A DNA stretch of 64,000 bases from Sphingomonas sp. PP-CC-1A-547 (lineage in GTDB: Bacteria > Pseudomonadota > Alphaproteobacteria > Sphingomonadales > Sphingomonadaceae). Positions 53,167 to 61,229 of this stretch are shown here, in pieces. The position numbers and the translations under genes are program-made. Below the pieces are notes generated by a model. The model made no database searches and was not told where the DNA came from. It was given only the letters and a program-made list of their open reading frames with translations. The stretch spans positions 62,001 through 126,000 of the forward strand of contig NZ_RAPZ01000011.1 in NCBI RefSeq assembly GCF_003610375.1, written 5' to 3'. The stretch's first letter is position 1; each line of letters opens with the position of its first letter.

Positions 53167-53619
53167 ATGAATGAAGGTTCGAAGATCCCCGACATATCGG
53201 TGACGATCGATGACGCCGTGGTTTCGCTCGCGAGCCTCGGCGCGCCGCTGGTGGTGTATTTCTACCCGAAGGACGACACGGCCGGTTGCACCACCGAAGC
53301 GAAGGACTTCTCCGCACTCTCTGACGTGTTCTCAGCGGCAGGCGTAACCGTCGTCGGCGTATCGAAAGACAACGCCGCGTCGCACGCAAAATTCACGGCA
53401 AAACATCGACTTGCGGTCCGGCTTGCCAGCGATGTCGAAGGTGTCGCCTGCGAGGCTTTCGGCGTGTGGGTCGAGAAGACGATGTATGGTCGCAAGTACA
53501 TGGGCATCGAGCGCGCGACGTTCCTGTTTGGCGCCGACGGCACGCTGGCCAAGGCTTGGCACAAGGTGCGCGTGGCGGGCCATGCCGAGGCGGTTTTGGC
53601 CGCCGCCAAGGCGCTCTGA
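53167..53619 (+). CDS. bcp: Thioredoxin-dependent thiol peroxidase (BCP/PrxQ family)
   Basis: A 150-aa peroxiredoxin that reduces hydrogen peroxide and organic peroxides. The active-site segment is 'VVYFYPKDDTAGCTTEAKDF' with the peroxidatic Cys. The usual Thr-Pro before G-C-T reads Thr-Ala, and the helix lacks the nearby second Cys (C-x4-C) of many BCPs. Another Cys lies in 'EGVACEAFGV', so it may be an atypical or one-Cys form. Starts one base after the glnE stop. Confidence 0.92.
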   Translation: MNEGSKIPDISVTIDDAVVSLASLGAPLVVYFYPKDDTAGCTTEAKDFSALSDVFSAAGVTVVGVSKDNAASHAKFTAKHRLAVRLASDVEGVACEAFGVWVEKTMYGRKYMGIERATFLFGADGTLAKAWHKVRVAGHAEAVLAAAKAL

Positions 53620-53939
53620 ACAGGGCGCAGTAACGTTCGGAGATTCGCCGACATTTCACGTCCGATGTCGTCGGCGGCTTCCTGTTCCCTCGCAATCGTC
53701 CCAATTCGCATCAACTCGCCGCAGCAACCTGCCGCTCCGCCGCGCCGACTGCGCGGAGCTATTGCCCGGAACGGCGGTATCCGGCCTAACCCAGAGTGTC
53801 TGGTGCGCGGAGGGGCTGCGAGTCAGGACAGAGTTTCGGAGCCGTCCGCCTTGAAGCGAACGGCCCTGCATTTTTGTGTCGGGGACCAATGGTCGAATTT
53901 ACCGCAGCAGCCATCGTGACGCGCCTCAAGGCGGTGTCG
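53620..53939. other. Gene-free stretch, nothing recognised
   Basis: About 320 bp between the peroxidase gene and the M23 peptidase start. I see no REP-like element, hairpin or credible small gene. A GTG/ATG-started extension of the M23 frame reaches into it but has no signal-peptide sense. Confidence 0.5.
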
Positions 53940-54659
53940 ATGGTGTCGAAGTCGTTTACGTTTCGCCGGTTGGCGATTGCCGCAACAGTGATGGGAATGG
54001 CCACGGTCGGCGCCACTGCCGAGGCTCAGGTCGTCGCCTCCAAGGTAGCGCACCACGTCGCTGCAACCGGTGGTCCGATGATCGCCGCGAACACCGAGGA
54101 AGCCACCGCGGATCTCCGCGCCGACGCGCAGTTCCGCACGCTGTTCCAGACCTGGAAGAAGCTCGATGCGATGCAGCAGGGCGTGATCGCGATCCCGTCA
54201 GTGCAGCCGGTCCACTCGCTCTCGTTCACCAGCAATTTCGGTATCCGCTCCGATCCGTTCCGCGGGACCGCGGCGATGCATGCCGGCGTCGACATTCCCG
54301 GCCCGGTCGGCACGCCGATCTACGCCACCGCCGATGGCATCATCGCACACGCCGGTCGCCAGGGCGGCTACGGCAACATGGTCGAGATCAGCCACGGCAA
54401 GGGCATCGCGACGCGCTACGGCCATCTGTCGAAGATCCTCGTCGGCGACAACGCCCGCGTCGTTCGCGGCCAGCTGATCGCGCTGATGGGCTCGACCGGC
54501 CGCTCGACCGGCTCGCATCTCCATTACGAAGTTCGCATCGATGGCCACGCGGTCAACCCGGTGCCGTTCTTGACGACCGCGGATTACCTCCTCGCCGCGC
54601 AGGACCGCTCGGTAAACGCGATCCCGGTTTCGACCAGCGGCCCCGCCGCGCAGGACTGA
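53940..54659 (+). CDS. M23-family metallopeptidase (LytM/murein hydrolase activator type)
   Basis: A 239-aa exported peptidase. A signal peptide begins at ATG 53940 (MVSKSFTFRRLAIAATVMGM and on to 'ATAEAQ'). A start at 53889 is possible but would put 17 residues before it. The catalytic domain has the zinc ligands in 'AAMHAGVDIPGPVG' (H-x3-D) and 'GSHLHYEVRIDG' (H-x-H), plus 'TRYGHLSKILV' and 'GSTGRSTGSHLH'. It acts on peptidoglycan cross-bridges, or activates amidases if inactive. All ligands are present. Confidence 0.9.
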   Translation: MVSKSFTFRRLAIAATVMGMATVGATAEAQVVASKVAHHVAATGGPMIAANTEEATADLRADAQFRTLFQTWKKLDAMQQGVIAIPSVQPVHSLSFTSNFGIRSDPFRGTAAMHAGVDIPGPVGTPIYATADGIIAHAGRQGGYGNMVEISHGKGIATRYGHLSKILVGDNARVVRGQLIALMGSTGRSTGSHLHYEVRIDGHAVNPVPFLTTADYLLAAQDRSVNAIPVSTSGPAAQD

Positions 54660-54662
54660 ACC

Positions 54663-54783
54663 CCATCTAGCTCCCCTCCCTGAAAGGGAGGGGCTGGGGG
54701 TGGGTAGGCCAGCTTAGGCCACCACCGTCCACCATGCGGAAGCCGACCCACCCCCGACCGCTCCCTTCCAGAGAGGGGAGAAG
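54663..54783. repeat. Inverted repeat 'AGCTCCCCTCCCTGAAAGGGAGGGG...' type
   Basis: Left arm CTCCCCTCCCtgaaAGGGAGGGG with 'GGGGTGGGT', and right arm 'ACCCACCCCCGACC...CTCCCTTCCAGAGAGGGGAG'. The plan resembles that at 19458 but the bases differ. Located between the M23 peptidase gene and erpA, where it may end transcription. Confidence 0.75.
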
Positions 54784-54851
54784 CACGCGCTGGTTCAGCC
54801 CTCCCAAACCCCAAGGTTGCCGCCGCTACCGCAACCTCCTATCTCCAGCGC

Positions 54852-55190
54852 ATGGCAACGCTGGTCCAAGACATCATCCTCACCCCCTCCGCCGCGGCAC
54901 GTGTCGCGGCGATCGCCGTCAAGCAGGGGAAGCCGGCGATCCTGCGTCTCTCGGTCGACGGCGGCGGCTGCTCCGGGTTCCAGTACAAGTTCGGGTTCGC
55001 CGATTCGGTCGAGCCAGACGACGTGATCGCCGAGCATGACGGCGTGAAGCTCGTCGTCGACAGCGTCAGCATCGACCTCGTCCGTGGCTGTGCGGTCGAT
55101 TACGTCGAGTCGCTCGCCGGCGCCGCGTTCAAGGTCGAGAACCCCAATGCCGCGTCGGGTTGCGGCTGCGGCTCCAGCTTCTCGGTCTGA
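54852..55190 (+). CDS. erpA: A-type iron-sulfur carrier/insertion protein (ErpA/IscA)
   Basis: A 112-aa Fe-S cluster carrier. The three conserved cysteines are in 'VDGGGCSGFQYKF' and the C-terminal 'ASGCGCGSSF' (C-G-C). 'ILTPSAAARVAAI' and 'LVVDSVSIDLVRGCAVDYV' fit the HesB-like fold. It cannot be told from the sequence alone whether it acts as ErpA, IscA or SufA. It precedes the exonuclease III gene by 7 bp. Confidence 0.88.
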   Translation: MATLVQDIILTPSAAARVAAIAVKQGKPAILRLSVDGGGCSGFQYKFGFADSVEPDDVIAEHDGVKLVVDSVSIDLVRGCAVDYVESLAGAAFKVENPNAASGCGCGSSFSV

Positions 55191-55197
55191 CGTTCCC

Positions 55198-55968
55198 ATG
55201 AAAATCGTCACGTACAACGTCAATGGCATCAAGGCGCGGTTGCCGCGGCTGATCGAATATCTCACCGAAGACCAGCCCGACATCGTCTGCCTTCAGGAAC
55301 TGAAGTCGAGCGACGATACCTTCCCGATCGCCGACATCGAGGCCGCCGGATACGGGGCAGTCTGGCACGGCCAGAAGGCCTGGAACGGCGTCGCGATCCT
55401 CGCGAAGAGCGGCACGCCCGTCGTCCGCCAGCGCGGTCTCGAAGGCGAACCAGAGGACGAGCATAGCCGCTACATCGAGGCGGAGATCGACGGCCTGATC
55501 GTCGCCGCGCTTTACTTGCCCAACGGCAACCCGCAGCCTGGTCCGAAGTTCGACTACAAGCTCCGCTGGATGGACCGCCTCGCCGCCCGTGCGCGCGTCC
55601 TGCTTGCGGAGGAAAAGCCAGCCATCCTTGCGGGCGACTACAACGTCATCGCCAATGACGACGACACCTTCTCCGTCCGCGCGATGCAGGACGACGCGCT
55701 CATGCAACCGGAAAGCCGCGAGCATTACCGCGCGCTCGTCGCACAGGGCTGGACCGACGCGCTCCGGACGCAATTCCCCAAGGGTGGCGTCTGGACGTTC
55801 TGGGATTACCAGGCCGGCGCCTGGCAGCGCGACGCCGGGTTCCGTATCGACCATCTGCTGCTCAGTCCTCAGGCAGCCGACCGAATGATCGATGCCGGCG
55901 TCGACAAGGCCTATCGCGGCCGCGAAAAAGCGAGCGATCATGCGCCGACTTGGGTCCGCCTGCGATGA
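55198..55968 (+). CDS. xthA: Exodeoxyribonuclease III
   Basis: A 256-aa AP endonuclease/3'-5' exonuclease in base-excision repair. Family segments are 'MKIVTYNVNGIKARL', 'PDIVCLQELKSSDDTFP' (metal Glu), 'AILAGDYNVIANDDDTF' (D-x-N), 'TFWDYQAGAWQRDAGFRIDH' and 'REKASDHAPTWVRL' (catalytic D-H). ATG 55198. Its stop overlaps the next gene by four bases (ATGA). Confidence 0.95.
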   Translation: MKIVTYNVNGIKARLPRLIEYLTEDQPDIVCLQELKSSDDTFPIADIEAAGYGAVWHGQKAWNGVAILAKSGTPVVRQRGLEGEPEDEHSRYIEAEIDGLIVAALYLPNGNPQPGPKFDYKLRWMDRLAARARVLLAEEKPAILAGDYNVIANDDDTFSVRAMQDDALMQPESREHYRALVAQGWTDALRTQFPKGGVWTFWDYQAGAWQRDAGFRIDHLLLSPQAADRMIDAGVDKAYRGREKASDHAPTWVRLR

Positions 55969-56753
55969 AACAGCTACTGATCGGTATCGCGTTGGCGAGC
56001 CTGTCCGGCGCGGCGATGGCGCAGGACCGCGAATATTGCCCCGATCGTCCTGGCATCGACACGCCCGCCTGCACGATCGCGCCCGGGAAAATTTCGGTCG
56101 AGACGTCGATCGCGGACTGGACGCGCGACGATCAGCCCGGCTCGCGCGAGGATAATATTCTGTTCGGCGACACGCTGGTTCGCGTCGGCGTGAGCGACTC
56201 GATCGAGGCGCGGATCGGCTGGACGCCGTTCGGGCACGACCGGATGCGTGATTCGACCGGCATCGATACGGTGAACGGTGTCGGCGACGTGTCGCTCGGG
56301 ATGAAGGCGAACCTCCATAATCCCGACGGCGCCGGCTTGTCGGTATCGGTGCTGCCGTTCGTAACACTGCCGGTTGGCCGCTCGCCGATCGGTGCCGGTG
56401 ATTGGGGCGCAGGGTTCCTGGTTCCCGTGACCTACGAGATCTCCGACACGGTCTCGCTCGACTTCACACCGGAGATCGATGGGGCGGTCGATCAGGACGG
56501 CAATGGCCGGCATCTCGCGTACAGTTCGACCGCTGGCCTAGCGGTGAAACTAGACAAGGCCTTCACGCTGACCGGCGAGATGCAGGCGCTCCGCGACGAC
56601 GATCCGCAGGAGCATGAGACGCAGGCGGTCGCGGCGCTGTCGCTCGCATGGATGGCGAACGACAATCTCCAGTTCGACCTATTCGGTGCGGCGGGGTTGA
56701 ACGCGAACACCCCCGATGCGCGGGTGTACGCCGGCATTTCCCGGCGCTTCTAG
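55965..56753 (+). CDS. Outer-membrane beta-barrel-like protein (phenol MetA degradation/transporter family)
   Basis: A 262-aa exported protein. The signal peptide is MKQLLIGIALASLSGAAMAQ. The mature part is beta-rich with alternating strands, ends in Phe (ARVYAGISRRF) and contains 'CPDRPGIDTPACTIAPGKIS', as in the Phenol_MetA_deg family annotated as putative transporters. The role is unknown. The start overlaps the xthA stop; the following small gene starts immediately after its stop. Confidence 0.8.
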   Translation: MKQLLIGIALASLSGAAMAQDREYCPDRPGIDTPACTIAPGKISVETSIADWTRDDQPGSREDNILFGDTLVRVGVSDSIEARIGWTPFGHDRMRDSTGIDTVNGVGDVSLGMKANLHNPDGAGLSVSVLPFVTLPVGRSPIGAGDWGAGFLVPVTYEISDTVSLDFTPEIDGAVDQDGNGRHLAYSSTAGLAVKLDKAFTLTGEMQALRDDDPQEHETQAVAALSLAWMANDNLQFDLFGAAGLNANTPDARVYAGISRRF

Positions 56754-57080
56754 ATGCTGGCCGGCCTGCTCCTGCTTCAAGCGGTAGCCGGGCCGCCGCT
56801 TCCACCCGAATTTCGCAAGCGGCCTGTTCGGCCGACGATGCCGTGTCCCGTCCAGACGGACCCCGATGGCGAGATCGTCGTCTGCGCCCTTCCAACCGAC
56901 CAAAGGCTGGCGACGCTTCCCGAACCGGTCCAGCCTCCGCGGGGTGACCCGCTGTCGTTCCGGCTGCCGGGTGGTGGCAAGGGGAATGTTCACGCGATCC
57001 GAACGCAGCTACCCGGCGCAAGCGGGCAGGGGGCTGCGGTCACCCTCAAGCTTCCGTTCGGCAATAGGAAACGGGAGTAG
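56754..57080 (+). CDS. 108-aa hypothetical exported protein
   Basis: A short hydrophobic start (MLAGLLLLQAVAGPPLPPEF) could be a signal peptide. The body is Pro-rich with two cysteines ('MPCPVQTDPDGEIVVCALPT') and 'RLATLPEPVQPPRGDPLSFR'. The Cys spacing resembles small periplasmic proteins of sphingomonads. No function is known. It begins directly after the stop of the outer-membrane-like gene, so they are co-transcribed. Confidence 0.6.
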   Translation: MLAGLLLLQAVAGPPLPPEFRKRPVRPTMPCPVQTDPDGEIVVCALPTDQRLATLPEPVQPPRGDPLSFRLPGGGKGNVHAIRTQLPGASGQGAAVTLKLPFGNRKRE

Positions 57081-57109
57081 GGGCAGCAACAACCGTCGGT
57101 TTCAGCCTT

Positions 57110-57165
57110 CTTGTTATCCCGCGAAGGCGGGAGCCCAGTCTGGATCCCCGCCTTCGCGGGGAAAC
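57110..57165. repeat. REP-like element (CCCGCGAAGGCGGGAG type)
   Basis: Left palindrome CCCGCGAAGGCGGG, link 'AGCCCAGTCTGGAT', right palindrome CCCCGCCTTCGCGGGG. Almost identical to 6952-7006. Lies between convergent genes. Confidence 0.85.
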
Positions 57166-57202
57166 ACGCTGTTCTTCGGTGGAAGAATGTCGCCGCCTCG
57201 CC

Positions 57203-58354
57203 CTAAAGCACCCGCTCGTACACCTGGTACACCTTGTTTACCCGGCTCTCGATCGTCTCGGCGATCGACCGCATCCCTTGGTTGTCGTCCAAGATCCAGC
57301 CGATCTCCGCGCGCTGCGCCCCGTAATTCTCGACCGAAGCACGACGGATATATTCGATCATCATGAAGGCCAGCTGGCTCGCCATGCGCGACGCCTGCAG
57401 TTCCTTCACCACCCCCATCAACGGCACGCGCACCGTCCGCACTTTGGGTTTGCGCAACCACCACAACAGCTTTGCCCAACCGAACGGCAGCAGGTTCCCG
57501 TTCAGCGGCTTGATCGCCTCATTGAGGTCCGGCAACGTAATCATGAACGCGACCGGCTTGCCGTCGAGTTCGGCAATCCGGATCAGGTCGTTGAACACGA
57601 TCGGCTTCAGCTTCACGCCCACGTCCTTGATCTCCGGCGGGGTCAAAGGCACGAATCCCCAATTGTCGCGCCACGCGTCGTTGAGGATCGACAGGATGAT
57701 TGCTGCCTCCTCCTCGAACTTCGTCTTGTCGACGTTGCGCACGCTGATCCGCGGGTTCTTCTCACCCGACTTGATGATGCGCTGGACGATCGGCGGGAAC
57801 TGCTTGGTGACGTCGACCTCATAGGTCATCAGCTGCTTTATCGGACGGTACTGCGCCCATTCGATCCAGCCGCGATATTCGCGCTTGGCGTGCCCCATCA
57901 TGATCGTCGGCGGATGATCGTAACCGTCGATCAGTAGGCCGGGCTCCTCCCAGATCGACATGCTGATCGGCCCGAGCGCGCGCGTCATGCCCTGCTCGCG
58001 CAGCCATGCTTCGGCGCGCTCCAGCAGCGCCTGGAACACGTCCTGCCGCTCCGCTTCCATCAAGCCCCATTGGCCGACGCCGGGCCCGAACCCCTGCTCG
58101 GCGGGCATCGTCAGCGCGAGCGTATCGATATGCGCCGAGATCCGCCCCACGACGCGGCCGTCCTCTTCTGCAAGAAACAACTGCGCCTTGGCATGGCTGA
58201 ACCAGCCGTTCTTCTCGGGCGTGATCAGTCCGAGCGCTTCCGACTTCAAAGGCGGTACCCAATTTGGGTCGTCGGCATAGAGACGAAACGGCAGATCGAT
58301 GAAGATCTTGCGGTCCTTCTTGGTCTCGACCGGTCGAATGATGAGGTTGGCCAT
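57203..58354 (-). CDS. Large GNAT-type N-acyltransferase family protein
   Basis: A 383-aa cytoplasmic protein. The N-terminus 'ETKKDRKIFIDLPFRLYADD' with 'PNWVPPLKSEALGLITPEKN' and 'AQLFLAEEDGRVVGRISAHI' matches a widespread large GNAT family. A second acyltransferase-like region lies near 'NDLIRIAELDGKPVAFMITL'. Substrates are not known. Sphingomonads make sphingolipids, and the bacterial ceramide synthase is described as a GNAT-like N-acyltransferase, so that role is conceivable but not shown. Divergent from a fatty-acid desaturase-like gene. Confidence 0.75.
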   Translation of the reverse strand: MANLIIRPVETKKDRKIFIDLPFRLYADDPNWVPPLKSEALGLITPEKNGWFSHAKAQLFLAEEDGRVVGRISAHIDTLALTMPAEQGFGPGVGQWGLMEAERQDVFQALLERAEAWLREQGMTRALGPISMSIWEEPGLLIDGYDHPPTIMMGHAKREYRGWIEWAQYRPIKQLMTYEVDVTKQFPPIVQRIIKSGEKNPRISVRNVDKTKFEEEAAIILSILNDAWRDNWGFVPLTPPEIKDVGVKLKPIVFNDLIRIAELDGKPVAFMITLPDLNEAIKPLNGNLLPFGWAKLLWWLRKPKVRTVRVPLMGVVKELQASRMASQLAFMMIEYIRRASVENYGAQRAEIGWILDDNQGMRSIAETIESRVNKVYQVYERVL

Positions 58355-58519
58355 GTCGTGTTCCCAAATACGCAGTTGCGCGTGTCTACCCAGCGAAGCG
58401 AATAAAGGCGAGTGACACGTGCGTCATCGCAAGACCCTGTCAGAGTGATCGGGTTTCCTCCGGCACGGCGGCATCGGCGCGGCCTGTAAATGCCACGGTA
58501 CCGCCACTATCTTCGGGCA

Positions 58520-59641
58520 ATGGATATGCCCATGGACACATCGCTCAGCCTCGCTCGCGGCACGGCCGCTCCAGCTTCCACTCCCGCGGGTTCGCCCCGT
58601 GTCGGAGGGATCGAGCGCGTTGCCGACGACAAGGCGATGCTGCGTGCAGCCGCAGACCTGACGCGCGATCTGGTGAAGCCGCGTCCGGCGATCTACTGGG
58701 CCGACCTGATCGCGTCGATGGTGGTCGGCTACGGTGCACTGGCAGTGGCGGCCACCTCGACGGCGACGCCGGTGGTGATCGTTGCCGGCATCGTGGCAAT
58801 GCTGGGCCTATACCGCGGTTTGAGCTTCATCCATGAAGTCAGCCACATGAAGCACGCCTCCGTGCCGAACTTCCGGCTCGGCTGGAACGTACTGGTCGGC
58901 ATTCCGCTGTTGACCCCGTCCTTCATGTACGAGGGCGTCCACAACCTCCACCACGCCAAGACGCGGTACGGCACGGTCGAGGATCCCGAATATTTGCCGC
59001 TCGCGCTCATGAAGCCGTGGACGCTGCCGCTGTTCATCGTCGTATCGGCGCTGGCGCCGCTCGCGCTGCTGATCCGGTTCGCGATCCTGTCGCCGATCTC
59101 GCTGCTGTCGCCCAAGCTGCGGACGATGATCGTCGAGCGCTATTCGGCCCTTGCGATCAACCCGCAGTTCCGCCGTCGCGCCCCCGAAGGCGAGGCGAAG
59201 GTATATTGGGATCGACTCGAGATTGCCGCGAGCCTGTGGGCAATCACGCTGATCGCGATCACCGTGACCGGCGTTTTGCCCCTGCGTGCGTTCGTCACGA
59301 TCTTCGCGGTCGCATCGGCGTTCGCGGTACTCAACCAGGTCCGTACGCTGGTTGCGCATCTGTGGGAGAATGACGGCGAGCCGATGACGGTGACCGCGCA
59401 GTATCTCGACACGGTCAACGTCCCGCCGCCGGCGTTGCTGCCCGCGCTCTGGGCACCTGTGGGTCTGCGCTACCACGCGCTGCATCACCTGTTGCCGGGT
59501 CTACCCTACCACGCACTGGGCGAGGCTCACCGGCGGATCACCGCCGAACTCGACGCGCTCTCGCCGTATCACAAGGCGAGCTATCCCGGTCTGCCCGGTC
59601 TGGTGAGTAAGATCGCACGCAGCACGATGGTCCGCCGCTGA
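58520..59641 (+). CDS. Membrane fatty-acid desaturase family protein
   Basis: A protein of about 373 aa in the membrane di-iron desaturase/hydroxylase class. The three histidine boxes are present: 'LSFIHEVSHMKH' (H-x3-H), 'EGVHNLHHAKTRYG' (H-x2-H-H) and 'RYHALHHLLPGLPYHA' (H-x2-H-H). Several hydrophobic segments separate them. The substrate is an acyl lipid or a related compound. I prefer ATG 58520 (MDMPMDTSL); the in-frame ATG 58490 adds ten residues. Divergent from the GNAT gene with 165 bp between. Confidence 0.87.
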   Translation: MDMPMDTSLSLARGTAAPASTPAGSPRVGGIERVADDKAMLRAAADLTRDLVKPRPAIYWADLIASMVVGYGALAVAATSTATPVVIVAGIVAMLGLYRGLSFIHEVSHMKHASVPNFRLGWNVLVGIPLLTPSFMYEGVHNLHHAKTRYGTVEDPEYLPLALMKPWTLPLFIVVSALAPLALLIRFAILSPISLLSPKLRTMIVERYSALAINPQFRRRAPEGEAKVYWDRLEIAASLWAITLIAITVTGVLPLRAFVTIFAVASAFAVLNQVRTLVAHLWENDGEPMTVTAQYLDTVNVPPPALLPALWAPVGLRYHALHHLLPGLPYHALGEAHRRITAELDALSPYHKASYPGLPGLVSKIARSTMVRR

Positions 59642-59686
59642 TCAGAATGCCGGGCCGGTCCCGAGTGACTGGCCCAACAGTCCAGA

Positions 59687-60457
59687 TTATTTCGCAGCGT
59701 CGAACTGCTTGAGCGCCATGACCGCGTTGCGTCCGACATCGGTCGTCGGCGACAATTTCGCAGCCGTTCCCCATGCCTCCCGCGCAGCCGCTTCGTCGCC
59801 AGCCGACGCCGCGATGTTCCCCGCTTCCAACTGAACCGACGCATCGTCGGCCGAGCGCTTCAAGGCCTGTGCGATATCTGCTTTGGCGCGCGGAATGTTG
59901 CTCATCCGACGGGCTAGCGTCGCCGACAACAGCCACGCGAGCGGGTCGGCGCCGGCGGTCGTCAGCGCAAGATCGAGATCGCTCCGCGCCGCATCAAGCT
60001 CGCCCGCCGCGACCAGCGCGCGCGCATGATCCAGTTGCGCTTCACCGAGCGGCAGTCCGGTCAGCGACCCCGCGGTAAGCGCGGAATCGAGTGCGACACG
60101 CGCCTTGGCGGGCTGCCCCGAGGCGAGCCATGCATTGCCCGCCTGTGCCCAATAATTGGCTGCTCGCGTGTCCTTCGCGATCTGTGCCTCCCGCGCCGCT
60201 TCCTCGAATTCGGCCGCCGCCGACGGCCAATTCTTTTCGGCGGCGAAGGCGAGCCCGGCGCATTGCCGCGCGAAATACCGTCCCCCGCTGATTCGCCAGC
60301 GCCCCGCCGCGGCCCGTGCGCCGGCGGGGTCGCTCTGCGCCAGGGCAGCACAGCGAGCGAACCGACCGCTCTGCGCATCGACGGGGCCGGCAGCAGGAGC
60401 GGCGGCTGGACTGGGGGCGGCGGCCTGCGCAGCGGCAAGCAACACTATCAGTATCAT
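59687..60457 (-). CDS. TPR-like repeat protein, exported
   Basis: A 256-aa Ala-rich helical protein. A signal-like start (MILIVLLAAAQAAAPSPAAA) is followed by repeats of about 34 residues such as 'AANYWAQAGNAWLASGQPAK' and 'AQLDHARALVAAGELDAARS'. The function is unknown. Its ATG overlaps the stop of the hydrolase gene (ATGA), so it is the second gene of that unit. Confidence 0.8.
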   Translation of the reverse strand: MILIVLLAAAQAAAPSPAAAPAAGPVDAQSGRFARCAALAQSDPAGARAAAGRWRISGGRYFARQCAGLAFAAEKNWPSAAAEFEEAAREAQIAKDTRAANYWAQAGNAWLASGQPAKARVALDSALTAGSLTGLPLGEAQLDHARALVAAGELDAARSDLDLALTTAGADPLAWLLSATLARRMSNIPRAKADIAQALKRSADDASVQLEAGNIAASAGDEAAAREAWGTAAKLSPTTDVGRNAVMALKQFDAAK

Positions 60458-61209
60458 AAGGCGGCGATCACATCCTCCACCGCCCGGATGATGAGGGAGA
60501 TGTCGCTGTCACGCGACAGGCGGTGGTCACCGTCCTTGACCAGCCATGTCTGCACGTCGGCTGAACGCAACAGCTCGGCAAGGCGCGCGGTACGATGCCA
60601 CGGCACGTCCGGATCGCGCTGCCCTTGTACCAGCCGGACCGGGCCGTCGAACGCGATCTCGCCGAACATCAGCCGGTTGGCCTCGCCCGACGACCAGAAG
60701 GGACGCGTATAGACCGTCGGCTCGGGGCCATAGGGGTTCTTGCGCTCGATCCGCCCGTTGCTAAGCAGTGCCATCTTCTCGTCGGTGGTAAAGCCCCAGT
60801 CGGTGAAGTCGGGCGCCGGCGCGATCCCGACCAGACCCTTGACCAGATCGGGCCGCATCTTCGCCGCCAGCAGCATCAGCCACCCGCCCATCGACGATCC
60901 GACGAGGATCGCCGAATCCTCCACCAGCGCATCGATCATCGCCAGCACGTCGTCGCGCCAGTCGACCAGCGTCTGGGCCTCGAACGCGCCTTCGCTCTGC
61001 CCACAGCCACCATAGTCGAACCGCAGGAACGCGCGCCCCTCGGACTTCGCCCACGCCTCCAGCGTCACGGCCTTGGTCCCCATCATGTCGGAAGCGTAGC
61101 CGGACAGGAACACGATCGTCGGGCCTGTTCCCGGTGTATGGTGATAGGCGAGGCGAGGGCGCTCCTTGGCGGGCGGCGTCGGTGCAGGCGGCGTGGCGGT
61201 ATCGGTCAT
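60454..61209 (-). CDS. Alpha/beta hydrolase (ABHD10/thioesterase-like)
   Basis: A 251-aa cytoplasmic serine hydrolase. The nucleophile Ser lies in 'ILVGSSMGGWLMLL', the acid Asp in 'QGQRDPDVPWH' and the His in 'VKDGDHRLSRDSD'. The N-terminal 'PTIVFLSGYASDMMGTKA' and 'FLRFDYGGCGQSEG' resemble the ABHD10 group of thioesterases. The first 18 residues are Pro/Thr-rich. First gene of a pair with the TPR protein. Confidence 0.82.
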   Translation of the reverse strand: MTDTATPPAPTPPAKERPRLAYHHTPGTGPTIVFLSGYASDMMGTKAVTLEAWAKSEGRAFLRFDYGGCGQSEGAFEAQTLVDWRDDVLAMIDALVEDSAILVGSSMGGWLMLLAAKMRPDLVKGLVGIAPAPDFTDWGFTTDEKMALLSNGRIERKNPYGPEPTVYTRPFWSSGEANRLMFGEIAFDGPVRLVQGQRDPDVPWHRTARLAELLRSADVQTWLVKDGDHRLSRDSDISLIIRAVEDVIAAL

Positions 61210-61229
61210 GCCGACACCTTAGCCGCCCC

